Part shown: positions 1 through 14,822 of the stretch, piece by piece
Position numbering within the stretch: position 1 is the stretch's first letter
Layout of the letters: each line of letters begins with the position of its first letter
Assembly (NCBI GenBank): GCA_902597175.1
Contig: CACJWN010000002.1
Span: 1 to 64,000, forward strand
DNA: 64,000 bases
Origin: an uncultured Pelagibacteraceae bacterium
Lineage (GTDB): Bacteria; Pseudomonadota; Alphaproteobacteria; Pelagibacterales; Pelagibacteraceae
Direction of reading: 5' to 3'
Program-made: the position numbers and the translations under genes
The notes under the pieces: model-generated
What the model saw: only the letters and a program-made list of their open reading frames with translations
Told to the model about the DNA's origin: nothing
Databases searched by the model: none

Positions 1-975
1 TATTATTTCTTTTTTTCAAAACATTTAATTTTTACATTTCTAGCATTAGCAATTATGATTTTAATTTCAACTATAAGTACCAATATTTTGAAAAAAACGA
101 TTATACCTTTTTTTATTTTCTCGTTCATTTTTTTAGCATTAGTTCCATTGATAGGTGTCGAGGTAAAAGGTGCAAAAAGATGGTTAGACTTTTATTTTTT
201 TAGACTACAACCTATTGAAATCTTAAAACCATTTTTTATTTTAGTCACAGTAAAAATTTTGACTTCGGAAAAATTTCAAAATTCGCAAATAAAATATTTT
301 TTTAGTTTTTTGTTATTATCATCAGTTATAATTCTTCTAATTGATCAGCCAGATCTTGGTCAATCTATTTTGTTAGTTGGAAGTTGGATAGCGACTGTAT
401 TTATATCTGGTGTGAGTTTAATTTATATTTTGAGTTTTTTTTCACTTTTTCTAATATCTTTAAGTTTAATCTTAATTTTGCTGCCAGATAAATTTGGATA
501 TGTTTTAGACCGGTTGATATCTTTTATTGATCCAACTAAAGGTGATAAATTTCAATCCTCTTCGGCGCTGGATGCTATAAAGCTCGGTGGATTAACTGGG
601 CAAGGAATGGGAGAAGGAATTTTGAAAGAGAGAGTGCCTGAAGCACATACTGATTATATCATAGCAATTATTTCTGAAGAATATGGATCTATAATTTCAA
701 TTATGATTATTTTAATATTTTTATTTATCTCGTTTAGAATAATTAAAAATTGTATAAATGAATCAGATCAACTAGTAAAAATTTCTCTTTGCGGTTTAGC
801 AACTCTGTTAATATTTCAAACTTTTATACACGTTGGGGTAAATACTAATTTAATACCCACAACTGGAATGACACTTCCCTTCTTGAGCTACGGCGGCTCA
901 TCTTTAGTTGGGAGTGCAATACTTGCGGGTGTAATTTTAAATTATACAAAAAATAAAATTAATCTTTATGAATAA
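1..975 (+). CDS. ftsW: FtsW cell-division lipid II polymerase/flippase (5' truncated by window edge)
   Basis: Frame open from base 1 (YYFFFSKHLIFTFLALAIM...); SEDS motifs GAKRWL, QPDLGQS, PFLSYGGSS; directly before murG. Confidence 0.9.
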   Translation, partial: YYFFFSKHLIFTFLALAIMILISTISTNILKKTIIPFFIFSFIFLALVPLIGVEVKGAKRWLDFYFFRLQPIEILKPFFILVTVKILTSEKFQNSQIKYFFSFLLLSSVIILLIDQPDLGQSILLVGSWIATVFISGVSLIYILSFFSLFLISLSLILILLPDKFGYVLDRLISFIDPTKGDKFQSSSALDAIKLGGLTGQGMGEGILKERVPEAHTDYIIAIISEEYGSIISIMIILIFLFISFRIIKNCINESDQLVKISLCGLATLLIFQTFIHVGVNTNLIPTTGMTLPFLSYGGSSLVGSAILAGVILNYTKNKINLYE

Positions 976-2059
976 AAAAATTAAAGCTTTGATAGCTGTT
1001 GGCGGAACTGGAGGACATGTATTTCCTGGTATAAACTTAGCATCTGCTTTAATTGAAAAAAATTACAGTGTCAAAATCTTAACAGATAAAAGGGGATATA
1101 AATTTTTTAAAGAGACAGATAAAAAAAACACTTTAGTTTTTCCCTCTTCACCACTGATAAAAAAAAATATAGTTTTATCAATATATTCTTTATCGTTGAT
1201 TTTATATTCAATTTTAAGATCATTGTTTTTCTTGTCATACAATCGGCCAAACATAATTTTTGGAATGGGTGGTTATGCATCTTTTCCGATTTGTATCGCA
1301 GCAGCAATATTAAGGATTAAATTTGTTATTTATGAAAATAATTTAATTATTGGAAGAGCAAATAAAAAATTACTTCCTTTTGCTAAAAGGATTTTAGTCT
1401 CTAATAAAAAACTTGAAGGGATTAGCTCAAAATATAATTATAAAATCATTGAAATTGGAAATATTATTAAAAAAGAAATCATAAATTTTTCGTTAGATTT
1501 TAGAATTAAAAAAAAAGAACTTAAAATTCTTGTGCTTGGAGGGAGTCAAGCTGCTCAAATATTTGCAGAAATTTTACCAAAAATTTTTAAAAAATGTTAT
1601 GATATAGGAATATCAATTAAGATAATTCAACATTGTCTACCTCATCAAAATCGAGAACTAAGCTCTTTTTATAAAGAGTCAAATATCGAACATGAATTAT
1701 TTAATTTTAGTGATAATCTAATTGAATTCTTTTCAAAAGTAAATTTAGCAATAACTAGATCTGGTTCATCCATGTTAGCTGAGTTAACAAACGCAAATAT
1801 TCCTTTTATATCAATTCCGCTTCCATCTTCAGCAGATGATCATCAATTAAAAAATGCTACTTTTTATAAAAATAAAAATTTTTCATTTCTGGTGGAAGAA
1901 AAAGATTTAAACGATAAGCTTTTAAATCTTTTAAAAGAAATATACGAAAATATGTCAAAATTGGATGAAATTAGCGCTAATCAAAGACAATATTCTGACA
2001 AACATGTCTATGAGAATATCGATAAGGTATTGGATAAAATTTTAAATGAAAAAAATTAA
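968..2059 (+). CDS. murG: UDP-GlcNAc transferase MurG
   Basis: N-term GGTGGHVFPG, GGSQAA motif, dcw synteny. Confidence 0.95.
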   Translation: MNKKIKALIAVGGTGGHVFPGINLASALIEKNYSVKILTDKRGYKFFKETDKKNTLVFPSSPLIKKNIVLSIYSLSLILYSILRSLFFLSYNRPNIIFGMGGYASFPICIAAAILRIKFVIYENNLIIGRANKKLLPFAKRILVSNKKLEGISSKYNYKIIEIGNIIKKEIINFSLDFRIKKKELKILVLGGSQAAQIFAEILPKIFKKCYDIGISIKIIQHCLPHQNRELSSFYKESNIEHELFNFSDNLIEFFSKVNLAITRSGSSMLAELTNANIPFISIPLPSSADDHQLKNATFYKNKNFSFLVEEKDLNDKLLNLLKEIYENMSKLDEISANQRQYSDKHVYENIDKVLDKILNEKN

Positions 2060-3443
2060 TCTTGGACAAAAAGAACTAATCCATTTTGTGGGTATTGGAG
2101 GTATAGGCATGAGTGGTTTAGCCATTATAATGAAAAATATGGGTTTTAGAATTCAGGGAAGTGATCAAAATAAAAATAAAAATACAAATGCTTGCGCAAA
2201 ATCGGGGATAAAAGTTTACATAGGTCATTCAAAAAAAAATATTCAAAATTCTACGATTCTAGTTAAATCTTCAGCAATAAAAAATAATAATAAGGAAGTT
2301 AAACATGCTAAAAGTAAAAAAATACCGATTTATTCGAGGGCTGATATTTTAGCTGATGTAGTTTCTCTTAAAAAAAATATTATTATTACAGGATCTCATG
2401 GGAAAACAACTACAACGTCATTAGTTTCAAAAATTTTAATGGATCAAAAATTAGATCCAACTATTATCAATGGAGGCGTTATAAATTCATTTAATAGTAA
2501 TGCAAAGTTGGGAAAAGGAGATTGGGCTATACTTGAAGCTGATGAGTCCGATGGTAGTTTTCTTAAACTACCTATAAATTATTCAGTAGTAACAAATATT
2601 GATCATGAACATTTAGATTATTACAAAAATTTTAAAAATTTAGAGAATTCATTCATTAGATTTATAGAAAAAACACCTCCTACAGGAAAAGCAATAGTTT
2701 GTGTAGATGATAAAAATGTAAAAAAAATTCTTAGCAGGATTAAAAATAAAAATATTCTTACTTATGGTATTAGCGAATATGCAGATTATCGAATTTCTAA
2801 TATTAGATATAAAATAGGTTACTCCATTTTCGATTTGAGCTATAAAAGTTTAGAAAAAAAAAATAAGAAAATCAAAAATATTCACTTGAAATTATTAGGA
2901 AAACATAATGTCCAAAATGCAGCTGCAGCTATATCCGTATGTCTTAATTTAGGTGTAAATAAAAACGTTATAAAAAGATCTTTAAAAAAATTTAGTGGCG
3001 TGCAAAGAAGAATGACCAAAATATTTTCAAAAAATCAAAATGAATTTTTTGATGACTATGCTCATCATCCAACAGAAATAAGATCTATTTTAGAAGGAGT
3101 TAAAAATGTTCATAAAAATAAAAAGATAGTCTCGGTTTTTGAGCCTCACCGATATTCAAGAGTGCTTTCGTTAAAAAAGGAATTTGCCAAATCATTTAAA
3201 GACTCTGACATAGTGCTTCTTTGTCCTTTGTATGAAGCCGGAGAGAGAAAAAATCAAAAGTACAATCAATATGTTTTTGCTAGATCTATTTCAAAATTTT
3301 CAAAGACACAAGTTGTTATAATTAAAAGTCAAAATGATCTAAATAGATTTTTGAAAAAGAATTCAAAACATAATGAGATTTTCATTGGAATGGGAGCTGG
3401 ATCAATTTCAAAATGGATGAAGGAGCTTAAAAATATTATATGA
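2046..3443 (+). CDS. murC: UDP-N-acetylmuramate--L-alanine ligase MurC
   Basis: GIGGIGMSGLA, ATP motif GSHGKTTTT, DDYAHHPTEI. Confidence 0.95.
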   Translation: MKKINLGQKELIHFVGIGGIGMSGLAIIMKNMGFRIQGSDQNKNKNTNACAKSGIKVYIGHSKKNIQNSTILVKSSAIKNNNKEVKHAKSKKIPIYSRADILADVVSLKKNIIITGSHGKTTTTSLVSKILMDQKLDPTIINGGVINSFNSNAKLGKGDWAILEADESDGSFLKLPINYSVVTNIDHEHLDYYKNFKNLENSFIRFIEKTPPTGKAIVCVDDKNVKKILSRIKNKNILTYGISEYADYRISNIRYKIGYSIFDLSYKSLEKKNKKIKNIHLKLLGKHNVQNAAAAISVCLNLGVNKNVIKRSLKKFSGVQRRMTKIFSKNQNEFFDDYAHHPTEIRSILEGVKNVHKNKKIVSVFEPHRYSRVLSLKKEFAKSFKDSDIVLLCPLYEAGERKNQKYNQYVFARSISKFSKTQVVIIKSQNDLNRFLKKNSKHNEIFIGMGAGSISKWMKELKNII

Positions 3444-4345
3444 TATCAAATCAAGAATTAATTAAAAAATTTAGTGAAAATATCTCTAACAACACAAATC
3501 TTTCTAATTACAGTTGGTTTAATTTAGGAGGCCCAGCAGAATACTTTTTTAAACCCAAAAATAAAGAACAACTAATTGAATTTTTAGAAGAAAACCGGCA
3601 AAACAAATTAAAATTAACAATTCTTGGTGCAGGTTCTAACTTACTTATAAGAGACAAAGGAATAAGAGGAGTTGTTATTAAACTTGGATTACCTTTTTCT
3701 GAAATAAAATTAATTGATCAAGACATTATAGAAGCTGGTGCCGCAGCCCTTGACCGAAAAGTTGCTAATTTTGCAAAAGATAATGGTATCGGGAATCTTG
3801 AATTTCTCTCGTGTATACCTGGTTCTTTAGGAGGGGCAATTATTATGAATAGTGGATGTTACGGAAATGATATTTCTAAAGTGTTAGTATCAATGCAAGT
3901 TATTGATCTGAAAAGTTGTAAAGAAAAAGTAATTAAAAGAGATGAAGTTAAGTTTTTTTACAGAGGATCAAATTTACCAAATGAATTAATTATTACTTCT
4001 GTAAGGTTAAAAGGGAAAAAACAATTAACAGAAATAGTTGAAAAAAAACAGAACGATCTTATTCAGAAAAAAAAACTTACTCAACCTAGTCAAGTTAAAA
4101 CATGTGGAAGCACATTCAAAAATTTTAACAATAATCAAAAAGCTTGGCAGCTCATAAAACAATCTGGATGTGATAGTTTTAAAGAAGGTGATGCAGAAGT
4201 TTCTAAAAAGCACTGTAATTTTTTTGTAAATAATGGAAAGGCAAATGCAGCTGATATTGAAAAATTAATTAAAAAAGTTAGAGAAACTGTAAGCAAAAAA
4301 ACAGGAATTGATCTGGAGTTAGAGATCAAAATAATTGGTGATTAA
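3440..4345 (+). CDS. murB: UDP-N-acetylenolpyruvoylglucosamine reductase MurB
   Basis: FAD-binding GAGSNLLIRD, GCYGNDIS, CGSTFKNF; synteny. Confidence 0.95.
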   Translation: MISNQELIKKFSENISNNTNLSNYSWFNLGGPAEYFFKPKNKEQLIEFLEENRQNKLKLTILGAGSNLLIRDKGIRGVVIKLGLPFSEIKLIDQDIIEAGAAALDRKVANFAKDNGIGNLEFLSCIPGSLGGAIIMNSGCYGNDISKVLVSMQVIDLKSCKEKVIKRDEVKFFYRGSNLPNELIITSVRLKGKKQLTEIVEKKQNDLIQKKKLTQPSQVKTCGSTFKNFNNNQKAWQLIKQSGCDSFKEGDAEVSKKHCNFFVNNGKANAADIEKLIKKVRETVSKKTGIDLELEIKIIGD

Positions 4346-5276
4346 AAGAAAATTTAAAAACATTTTAGTCGTAGTTGGTGGCAAATCGGGTGAGAGAAAA
4401 ATAAGTTTGGCTAGCGGCAAGGAGTGTATTAAAGCACTTAAAAAAAAAAAGTACAATGTTTCAGTATTTGACCCAAAGTTTAAAAACCTAAATTTAATAA
4501 ATAAATTAAAAACAGATGCAATCTTCAATGCGTTACATGGTAAAGGTGGAGAAGATGGTATTGCTCAAAGCTATTTCGAATACTTGAAGATACCTTATAC
4601 CCACTCTGGTGTAATAAGTTCATACAATGCTATGAATAAAATTATCTCAAAAGATCTTTTCATTAAAAATAAAATTTTAACACCAAAATATTTTTCTTTA
4701 ACCAAACAAGATCACAATAAAAAAAAATTGAAACAATTAATTAAAAAAAAAAAAATAAACTTTCCTCTGGTTATAAAACCAATTAATGAAGGCTCAAGTT
4801 TAGGTGTTAAGATTATCAAAGATTTCAAAAGTTTGTATATATCCTCAAAATTTCTATTTAAAAAGTATAATCAATTAATGTTTGAAAAATATATTGGAGG
4901 ACAAGAAATACAAGTTGCAGTAATCAATAATAATGTACTAGGTGCAATCGAACTTGTTCCAAAAAGATCATTTTATGATTATAAGGCAAAGTATACTAAA
5001 GCTGCAAAAACGAAACATATCATGCCAGCAAGACTTGATCAAAAAAATTACTCTAGAGTTTTAAAATTAGCAAAAAAAGCACATCAAGCCCTAGGCTGTA
5101 GAGGTGTAACACGAACTGATTTTAAATTTTATAAAAATAAATTTTATATATTGGAACTTAACACACAACCAGGAATGACAAGTCTATCTTTAGTCCCGGA
5201 GATTGCGAGTCACTCTGGAATAATTTTTGAGGATTTAGTGGAAAAGATTTTATTAGATGCAAGTATCAATCGATGA
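4335..5276 (+). CDS. ddl: D-alanine--D-alanine ligase (TTG/GTG start)
   Basis: ALHGKGGEDG, EGSSLGV, LELNTQPGMT motifs. Confidence 0.93.
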   Translation: MVIKRKFKNILVVVGGKSGERKISLASGKECIKALKKKKYNVSVFDPKFKNLNLINKLKTDAIFNALHGKGGEDGIAQSYFEYLKIPYTHSGVISSYNAMNKIISKDLFIKNKILTPKYFSLTKQDHNKKKLKQLIKKKKINFPLVIKPINEGSSLGVKIIKDFKSLYISSKFLFKKYNQLMFEKYIGGQEIQVAVINNNVLGAIELVPKRSFYDYKAKYTKAAKTKHIMPARLDQKNYSRVLKLAKKAHQALGCRGVTRTDFKFYKNKFYILELNTQPGMTSLSLVPEIASHSGIIFEDLVEKILLDASINR

Positions 5277-5932
5277 AAAAAAGAATTTTATTTGCTTCAG
5301 TTCTTTTATTATTATTAAGCACTTATAATATTCAAAAGAGTACAAATTTAAATTTTGGATTAAATATAGAGAAAATTTATATTGAAAATAATAAATTTAT
5401 AGATGAGAAAAATATAAAAAAAAAACTCTCATTCTTATACGAAACTAATCTTTTTTTACTTAACAAAAAAAATATTAAATTAAAATTAGATGAAGTAGAT
5501 TTAATTGATAGCTTTGAAGTAAAAAAAATTTTTCCAAATAAAATAAAGATAAAGATTTACGAAAATATTCCTATTGCGATTATTCAAAATAAAGCAGAAA
5601 AAAAATTTTATACTAAAAATGACAAAGCCATTAAATTTTTTGAAATAGATGAATTAAGTAATTTACCTATAGTATTTGGTGACCATAAAAGTTTTTCAGA
5701 TTTTTATAAAATATTGAAAAAGGTAAATTTTCCATTAAGTGAAATTAAAAAATTTTATTTATTTGAGTCTAAAAGATGGGATATTGTTACAAAAAACAAT
5801 CAAACAATAAAACTACCAATTAAAAATTCTGAGATAAGTTTGCAGAATTTCATTGATTTAAAAGATCAGATAAATTTTGGAAAATATAAAATTTTTGATT
5901 ATAGAATAAACAATCAAATTATTTTAAAATGA
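5273..5932 (+). CDS. ftsQ: FtsQ-like cell division protein (POTRA)
   Basis: Single N-terminal TM, POTRA-like region, position between ddl and ftsA. Confidence 0.75.
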   Translation: MKKRILFASVLLLLLSTYNIQKSTNLNFGLNIEKIYIENNKFIDEKNIKKKLSFLYETNLFLLNKKNIKLKLDEVDLIDSFEVKKIFPNKIKIKIYENIPIAIIQNKAEKKFYTKNDKAIKFFEIDELSNLPIVFGDHKSFSDFYKILKKVNFPLSEIKKFYLFESKRWDIVTKNNQTIKLPIKNSEISLQNFIDLKDQINFGKYKIFDYRINNQIILK

Positions 5933-5935
5933 TTT

Positions 5936-7129
5936 ATGAAAACTAAATCTCTCAATCTTTTTATAGAAATAAATAGCTTTGATTTTATATTTGTCGTAGT
6001 TGAAAGGATCGATGACAATTATTCAAAAATTATTTTTAAAGAAAATATTCCTATCCAAGGAATTGAAGATAATCTAATCATCGATCATAATTTGATTTTA
6101 AAAATTTTTAAAGAAAAAATTTATTCATTAGAACAGAATTTAGATTTTATTTTTAAGGAAGCTATAATAATTATTGATAATTTTAATTACTCTTTGATAA
6201 GTTTTTCTGGATTTAAAAAATTAAATGGATCTCAATTATTAAAAGAAAATATTACTTATATTTTGAACTTTTTGAAATCTCAAATAAACGAAATTGAAAA
6301 TAGAAAAACTATACTGCATATTTTTAATACTAAATTTACTCTTGATGATAAGGAAATGGTGAATTTGCCAATTGGTTTATTTGGAAACTTTTATTGTCAT
6401 GAATTATCATTTTTTCTTCTAGACAATAACGATTATCACAATCTTAAAAAAGTTTTAAGAGATTGTAATTTAAAAATTAAAAAAATTATCTCCAAAAACT
6501 TTGTTGAGGGTGTTACTCTCATAAAGTCTGATTCAAAGTTAAATAACTTATTCAAAATTGAAATAAGCGAAGATTATTCAAAAGTTATTTTTATCGAAAA
6601 TTCATCATTAAAATATATTCAAGACTTTAAATTTGGCTCGAATTTGATCATAAATGATATCTCAAAAGTAACAGGATTAAATATTGATCTTATTAAAAAC
6701 ATTTTAATAAATTCAGATTTTTCAGAAAAAAATTTAGAGGAATTAGTTGAAAAAAATTTCTTTAAAAATAATAATTATCGCAAAATAAGTAAAAAACTAA
6801 TAATAGATGTTGCAAAAGCGAGAATTGAAGAACTATCTGAAATAATATTATTTAAGAATATCAATACAAAATTTTTCTTGGAGAAAAAGATACCGATTTT
6901 TTTAAAGTTAAACGACTCATTAATTCTTCAAAAATTCATTAATCCTTTTAAGCTATTTTTCTCGTATAAAGATGATTACTCTTTAAATGTTATTGATAAT
7001 GATGAAATAGAAAATTTTTATAACAATGCAAACGATATTGTTCAATTTGGGTGGAAAAAAGAGGCCGTTCCAATTATCCTCGAAAAAAGATCAATATTGG
7101 CAAGATTATTCAGTTTTTTGTTTGATTAG
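5936..7129 (+). CDS. ftsA: Highly divergent FtsA-like protein
   Basis: Position after ftsQ; C-terminal amphipathic KRSILARLFSFLFD resembles the FtsA membrane-targeting helix; actin-fold nucleotide motifs not recognisable. Confidence 0.6.
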   Translation: MKTKSLNLFIEINSFDFIFVVVERIDDNYSKIIFKENIPIQGIEDNLIIDHNLILKIFKEKIYSLEQNLDFIFKEAIIIIDNFNYSLISFSGFKKLNGSQLLKENITYILNFLKSQINEIENRKTILHIFNTKFTLDDKEMVNLPIGLFGNFYCHELSFFLLDNNDYHNLKKVLRDCNLKIKKIISKNFVEGVTLIKSDSKLNNLFKIEISEDYSKVIFIENSSLKYIQDFKFGSNLIINDISKVTGLNIDLIKNILINSDFSEKNLEELVEKNFFKNNNYRKISKKLIIDVAKARIEELSEIILFKNINTKFFLEKKIPIFLKLNDSLILQKFINPFKLFFSYKDDYSLNVIDNDEIENFYNNANDIVQFGWKKEAVPIILEKRSILARLFSFLFD

Positions 7130-7177
7130 TCTCTGTTTTTTTCAGAAACATTAGTTGTTTTAAGGTAAATAAATTAG

Positions 7178-8122
7178 TTGGGTATAACATCTCAAATGTT
7201 AAACATTTACCAACAAACAATTACAAAACCACTTACATTTTGTGGCATAGGCCTTCACTCTGGACAAAAATCTAAAATGACTATTTATCCGGGAGAAGAA
7301 GACCAGGGTATAATTTTTAAGAGAGTAGATTTAACAAAAAATAATATAATTTTAGCAGATTACAAAAGCGTTTCATCAGCTAGATTATGCACCACTTTAG
7401 AAAATAAATTTGGAATAAAAGTGTCTACCGTCGAACACTTACTCGCAGCTCTATATGTTTCAGAAATAGATAATGTTATTATAGAGATAAATAATCAGGA
7501 AGTACCAATAATGGACGGGTCAGCAAAAAATTTTTTAGAAATTTTGAAAAAAACTAAACTTAAAACTTTAAATAAAAAAAGAAAGTATCTTAAAATTTTA
7601 GATAAGATTTCTTTAATTGAAGGTGAAAAAAATATTTCTATAGAACCTAACAATCAGTCATTCGAAGTAAATTTTGAGTTGAATTATGAAAATAAAATTA
7701 TAGGAAATCAAAGCAACAACGTCAATTTTCAAATTGACGATTTAAAAGATGTTTGTGAGTCAAGAACTTTTTGTTTATTCGACGATATACAAAAAATTAA
7801 AAAAATGGGTTTAGCGAAAGGCGGTTCGTTGGATAATGCAATCGTGGTAGATAATGATAAAGTTCTTAATGATGAAGGCTTAAGAAACGAGAAGGAATTT
7901 GTTAATCATAAAATTTTAGACTTAGCTGGAGATTTTCTTTTATCAGGCTTCAGAGTTCTTGGAAAAGTTAATTGTTATCAGGGTGGTCACGCTCTGACAA
8001 ATACGTTTTTAAAAAAACTTTTGGACTCAAAATCATCTATTAAAGTTTATGAACTTAAAGATGATGTCATTTCAAAAAAAATTAACAATTCACAGTCAAT
8101 AAAATTAGCTGTAAGCGCATAA
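7178..8122 (+). CDS. lpxC: UDP-3-O-acyl-N-acetylglucosamine deacetylase LpxC (ATG at 7196 is a likely alternative start)
   Basis: GIGLHSG, STVEHLLAAL, MDGSA, NHKILDLAGD motifs. Confidence 0.95.
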   Translation: MGITSQMLNIYQQTITKPLTFCGIGLHSGQKSKMTIYPGEEDQGIIFKRVDLTKNNIILADYKSVSSARLCTTLENKFGIKVSTVEHLLAALYVSEIDNVIIEINNQEVPIMDGSAKNFLEILKKTKLKTLNKKRKYLKILDKISLIEGEKNISIEPNNQSFEVNFELNYENKIIGNQSNNVNFQIDDLKDVCESRTFCLFDDIQKIKKMGLAKGGSLDNAIVVDNDKVLNDEGLRNEKEFVNHKILDLAGDFLLSGFRVLGKVNCYQGGHALTNTFLKKLLDSKSSIKVYELKDDVISKKINNSQSIKLAVSA

Positions 8123-8165
8123 GTTAAATTTTTAACATATTATTTTAATTTTAATCTGTTATTAA

Positions 8166-8999
8166 TTGCATATGTTTAAAAAAGTTCCTATCATCATATT
8201 ATTTTTAATTGCACTAAGCTCTTGCTCAAAAAAACAAGAGGAAATTATTTATCAGCCATTGGAAAAAACGAGTCCATATGAGTTGTACAAAGAGGGTCTC
8301 GCCGCATTTGAAAGAAATGATTTTTTTTTCGCTAATAAAAAATTCTCAGAGGCGGAATTAAATTTTGAACAAGCCGAGTTCGCAGCTAAATCTGCAATAA
8401 TGTCTATTTTTTCACTTTATGGATTAAATTTTTACGAGGAAGCTAATGAAAATTTAGATAGATATTTTAAAACATATCCAGCAGACAAAAACATAATATA
8501 TGCTCATTTTCTTCAGGCAGTAATTTATTTTGAACAAATAAGTGATGAAAAAAAAGATCTTAAACCTTTATTGCAGGCAAATAAAAAAATTGATTTCTTT
8601 CTTAAAAACTTTCCAGATACGGAGTATGCAATAGATTTAAAATTTAAAAAAGACTTAATTCAAAATCAAATCGCAGCAAAAGAACTATTTGTAGCTAAAT
8701 ATTATATTTCAATTAAGAAATGGGTTCCTGCTATTCAAAGGTTAAAAATTATTGTTAAAAAATATGATAAAACCGTTTTTATTGAGGAAGCACTTCATCG
8801 CTTAGTAGAAATTCACTACCACCTTGGTTTAGAAAATGAGGCAAAAAAATATGCTAATATTTTAGGATATAATTACAACTCTAGTGAATGGTTTGAACAA
8901 TCATATAAAATTTTAAATAAAAATTACGAATTTACTAATAATAAAGTTATTAAAAAAGATGATAGTTGGTATAAAAAAATTATAAAAAAAATTAAATAA
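8166..8999 (+). CDS. bamD: Outer membrane assembly lipoprotein BamD
   Basis: Lipobox LSSCS, TPR-like YfiO pattern (SPYELYKEGL..., YFKTYP), lpxC-bamD-ligA synteny. Confidence 0.85.
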   Translation: MHMFKKVPIIILFLIALSSCSKKQEEIIYQPLEKTSPYELYKEGLAAFERNDFFFANKKFSEAELNFEQAEFAAKSAIMSIFSLYGLNFYEEANENLDRYFKTYPADKNIIYAHFLQAVIYFEQISDEKKDLKPLLQANKKIDFFLKNFPDTEYAIDLKFKKDLIQNQIAAKELFVAKYYISIKKWVPAIQRLKIIVKKYDKTVFIEEALHRLVEIHYHLGLENEAKKYANILGYNYNSSEWFEQSYKILNKNYEFTNNKVIKKDDSWYKKIIKKIK

Positions 9000-9004
9000 A
9001 TTGA

Positions 9005-12732
<3,728 letters not shown>

Positions 12733-12745
<13 letters not shown>

Positions 12746-14778
12746 TTTAGCATTTTATTTTTTTTATACCTGTCCCATCCAGGGCTTCTGTAGCTTTCAT
12801 CAAAGTCTATGAAATTATCTTGGTTAAATTCAAATTCATCTTTCTCAATCTCACTCATTTCATTTTTTTCAACGCTTTCATCAGGTATTTCATTAACAAA
12901 TCTTGATGGCAATGATTCCATCCAATCTCCATGATATGCTCTTTTCATTGCAAAAGACAAATAAGCTTCTTTTTTAGCTCTTGTAATACCGACGTAAGCA
13001 AGTCTTCTCTCCTCCTCTAGTGCAAAGTCTCCTTTTTCTTCTAAAGATTTTTGATGAGGAAATAGCCCTTCTTCCCAACCTGGAAGAAATACAACATCGA
13101 ACTCCAAACCTTTAGCCGCATGCATTGTCATTAAATTGATCTTAGCTCCTTCCCATTCTTGATCTATTGAGGTAGCCAAAGCAACATGTTCTAAGAAATT
13201 TTGTAAGTTGTCGTAATCTTGCATAGCTCGTAATAACTCTTTTAAATTTTCTAATCTATTTTCATTTTCTAAATCTTTTTTATTTTTGAGCATTGATGAA
13301 TATCCTGACTCATCTAATATTAATTTGAGTAAATCAGGATGCTTCATATTAAGCGAGTCTTTACGCCATTTTTGAATCATCTTGATAAGTTGATTAAGTG
13401 TAGTTTTAATCTTTGGCTTAAACTCTCCTTTTTCAATAATTTTAATTATAGAGTCCTCTAAACATAATTTATTTTTTTTTCCAAAATTGTAGATTAGATT
13501 GAGTGTGCTTTCCCCAATCCCCTTTTTTGGAGAGCCAATAACTCTTTCCAAAGCCAAATCATCAAATTTTTGATTAACGATTCTTAAATATGAAACTGCA
13601 TCTTTAATTTCTGCCCTTTCATAAAATTTTATACCTCCTAAAACTCGATAGCCAATACCGACTTGAAGAAATCTTTCCTCAAATTCCCTGGTTTGATAGA
13701 TTGCTCTGACTAAAATCGCTGTATCGTTTAATGAATATTTATTTTTAATTTTTTTTTCAATTATATCGCTTATACCTTGCGCTTCGTCTTTTCCTGTTCT
13801 ATAGCAATTCAGTTTAACTAGCTCACCCTGAATTGCTGATGACCATAATTTTTTACCGACCCTATTTGAATTGTTTGATATTAAATTCGAAGCAGTTTCC
13901 AATATATTTTTTGTAGACCTATAATTTTGTTCTAATTTAAAAACTTTACAGTTTTTATAAATCTTATCAAAAGTGAGAAAATTTTTAATTTCAGCGCCCC
14001 TCCAGCTGTAAATTGACTGGTCATCATCTCCTACACAGCAAATATTTTCTTTTTCGTTGACCAATAAATTTAACCATTTATTTTGAATAAAGTTAGTATC
14101 TTGAAATTCGTCAACTAATATATATTTAAAGTTATTATTATAAATTTCTTTAATATCCTTATGATCTTCAAAAAGTTTTACACAATATAAAATTAAATCT
14201 CCAAAATCAAAAGCGTTTAAATCTTTTGTTTTATTTTGATATATTTCATAAACTTTTAATATTGATTTTAAAATTGAGCTTGATCTTTCAAGTTTTACAT
14301 CTTTAGGCAATAAACCTTTATTTTTCCATTGATCTATATGATATAAGATTAATTGGGGAGAAAATTTCTTAGCATCCAAATCCTCGGCTTTAACTATATT
14401 CCTTAAAAGCTTTTTTTGATCGTCAGTATCTAAAATAGTAAAATTACTTTTATAACCAAGAGCCTCAGCATGTCTTCTTAAAATTTTTACACTTATTGAA
14501 TGAAATGTTCCAAGCCAAGGTATAGAGCTTGAACTTCCCTTTATATGCTGCATCACTCGGTTTTGCATTTCCTTTGCAGCTTTATTAGTAAATGTTACAC
14601 ATAGTATTTGATTAGGAAATGCTTTTTTCTTATCGATAATGTGCATTAATCTGGTTGTTAAAACTCTTGTCTTACCTGAGCCAGCACCTGCAACAATTAA
14701 ATTAGGCCCTTCAGTGCTAAGCACTGCATCTTTTTGCTCTTTGTTTAATTTTTCTATTAATTTTACTATGCTATTCAT
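12733..14778 (-). CDS. uvrD: UvrD/PcrA-type SF1 DNA helicase
   Basis: Walker A AGAGSGKTRVLTTR, DEFQDTN, QNYRST, VAYVGITRAKKE-type C-terminal motif. Confidence 0.93.
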
Positions 14779-14822
14779 AATTTGAAATTTTCATTTATAT
14801 ACTAGTTACAAAAATAAAAAAA

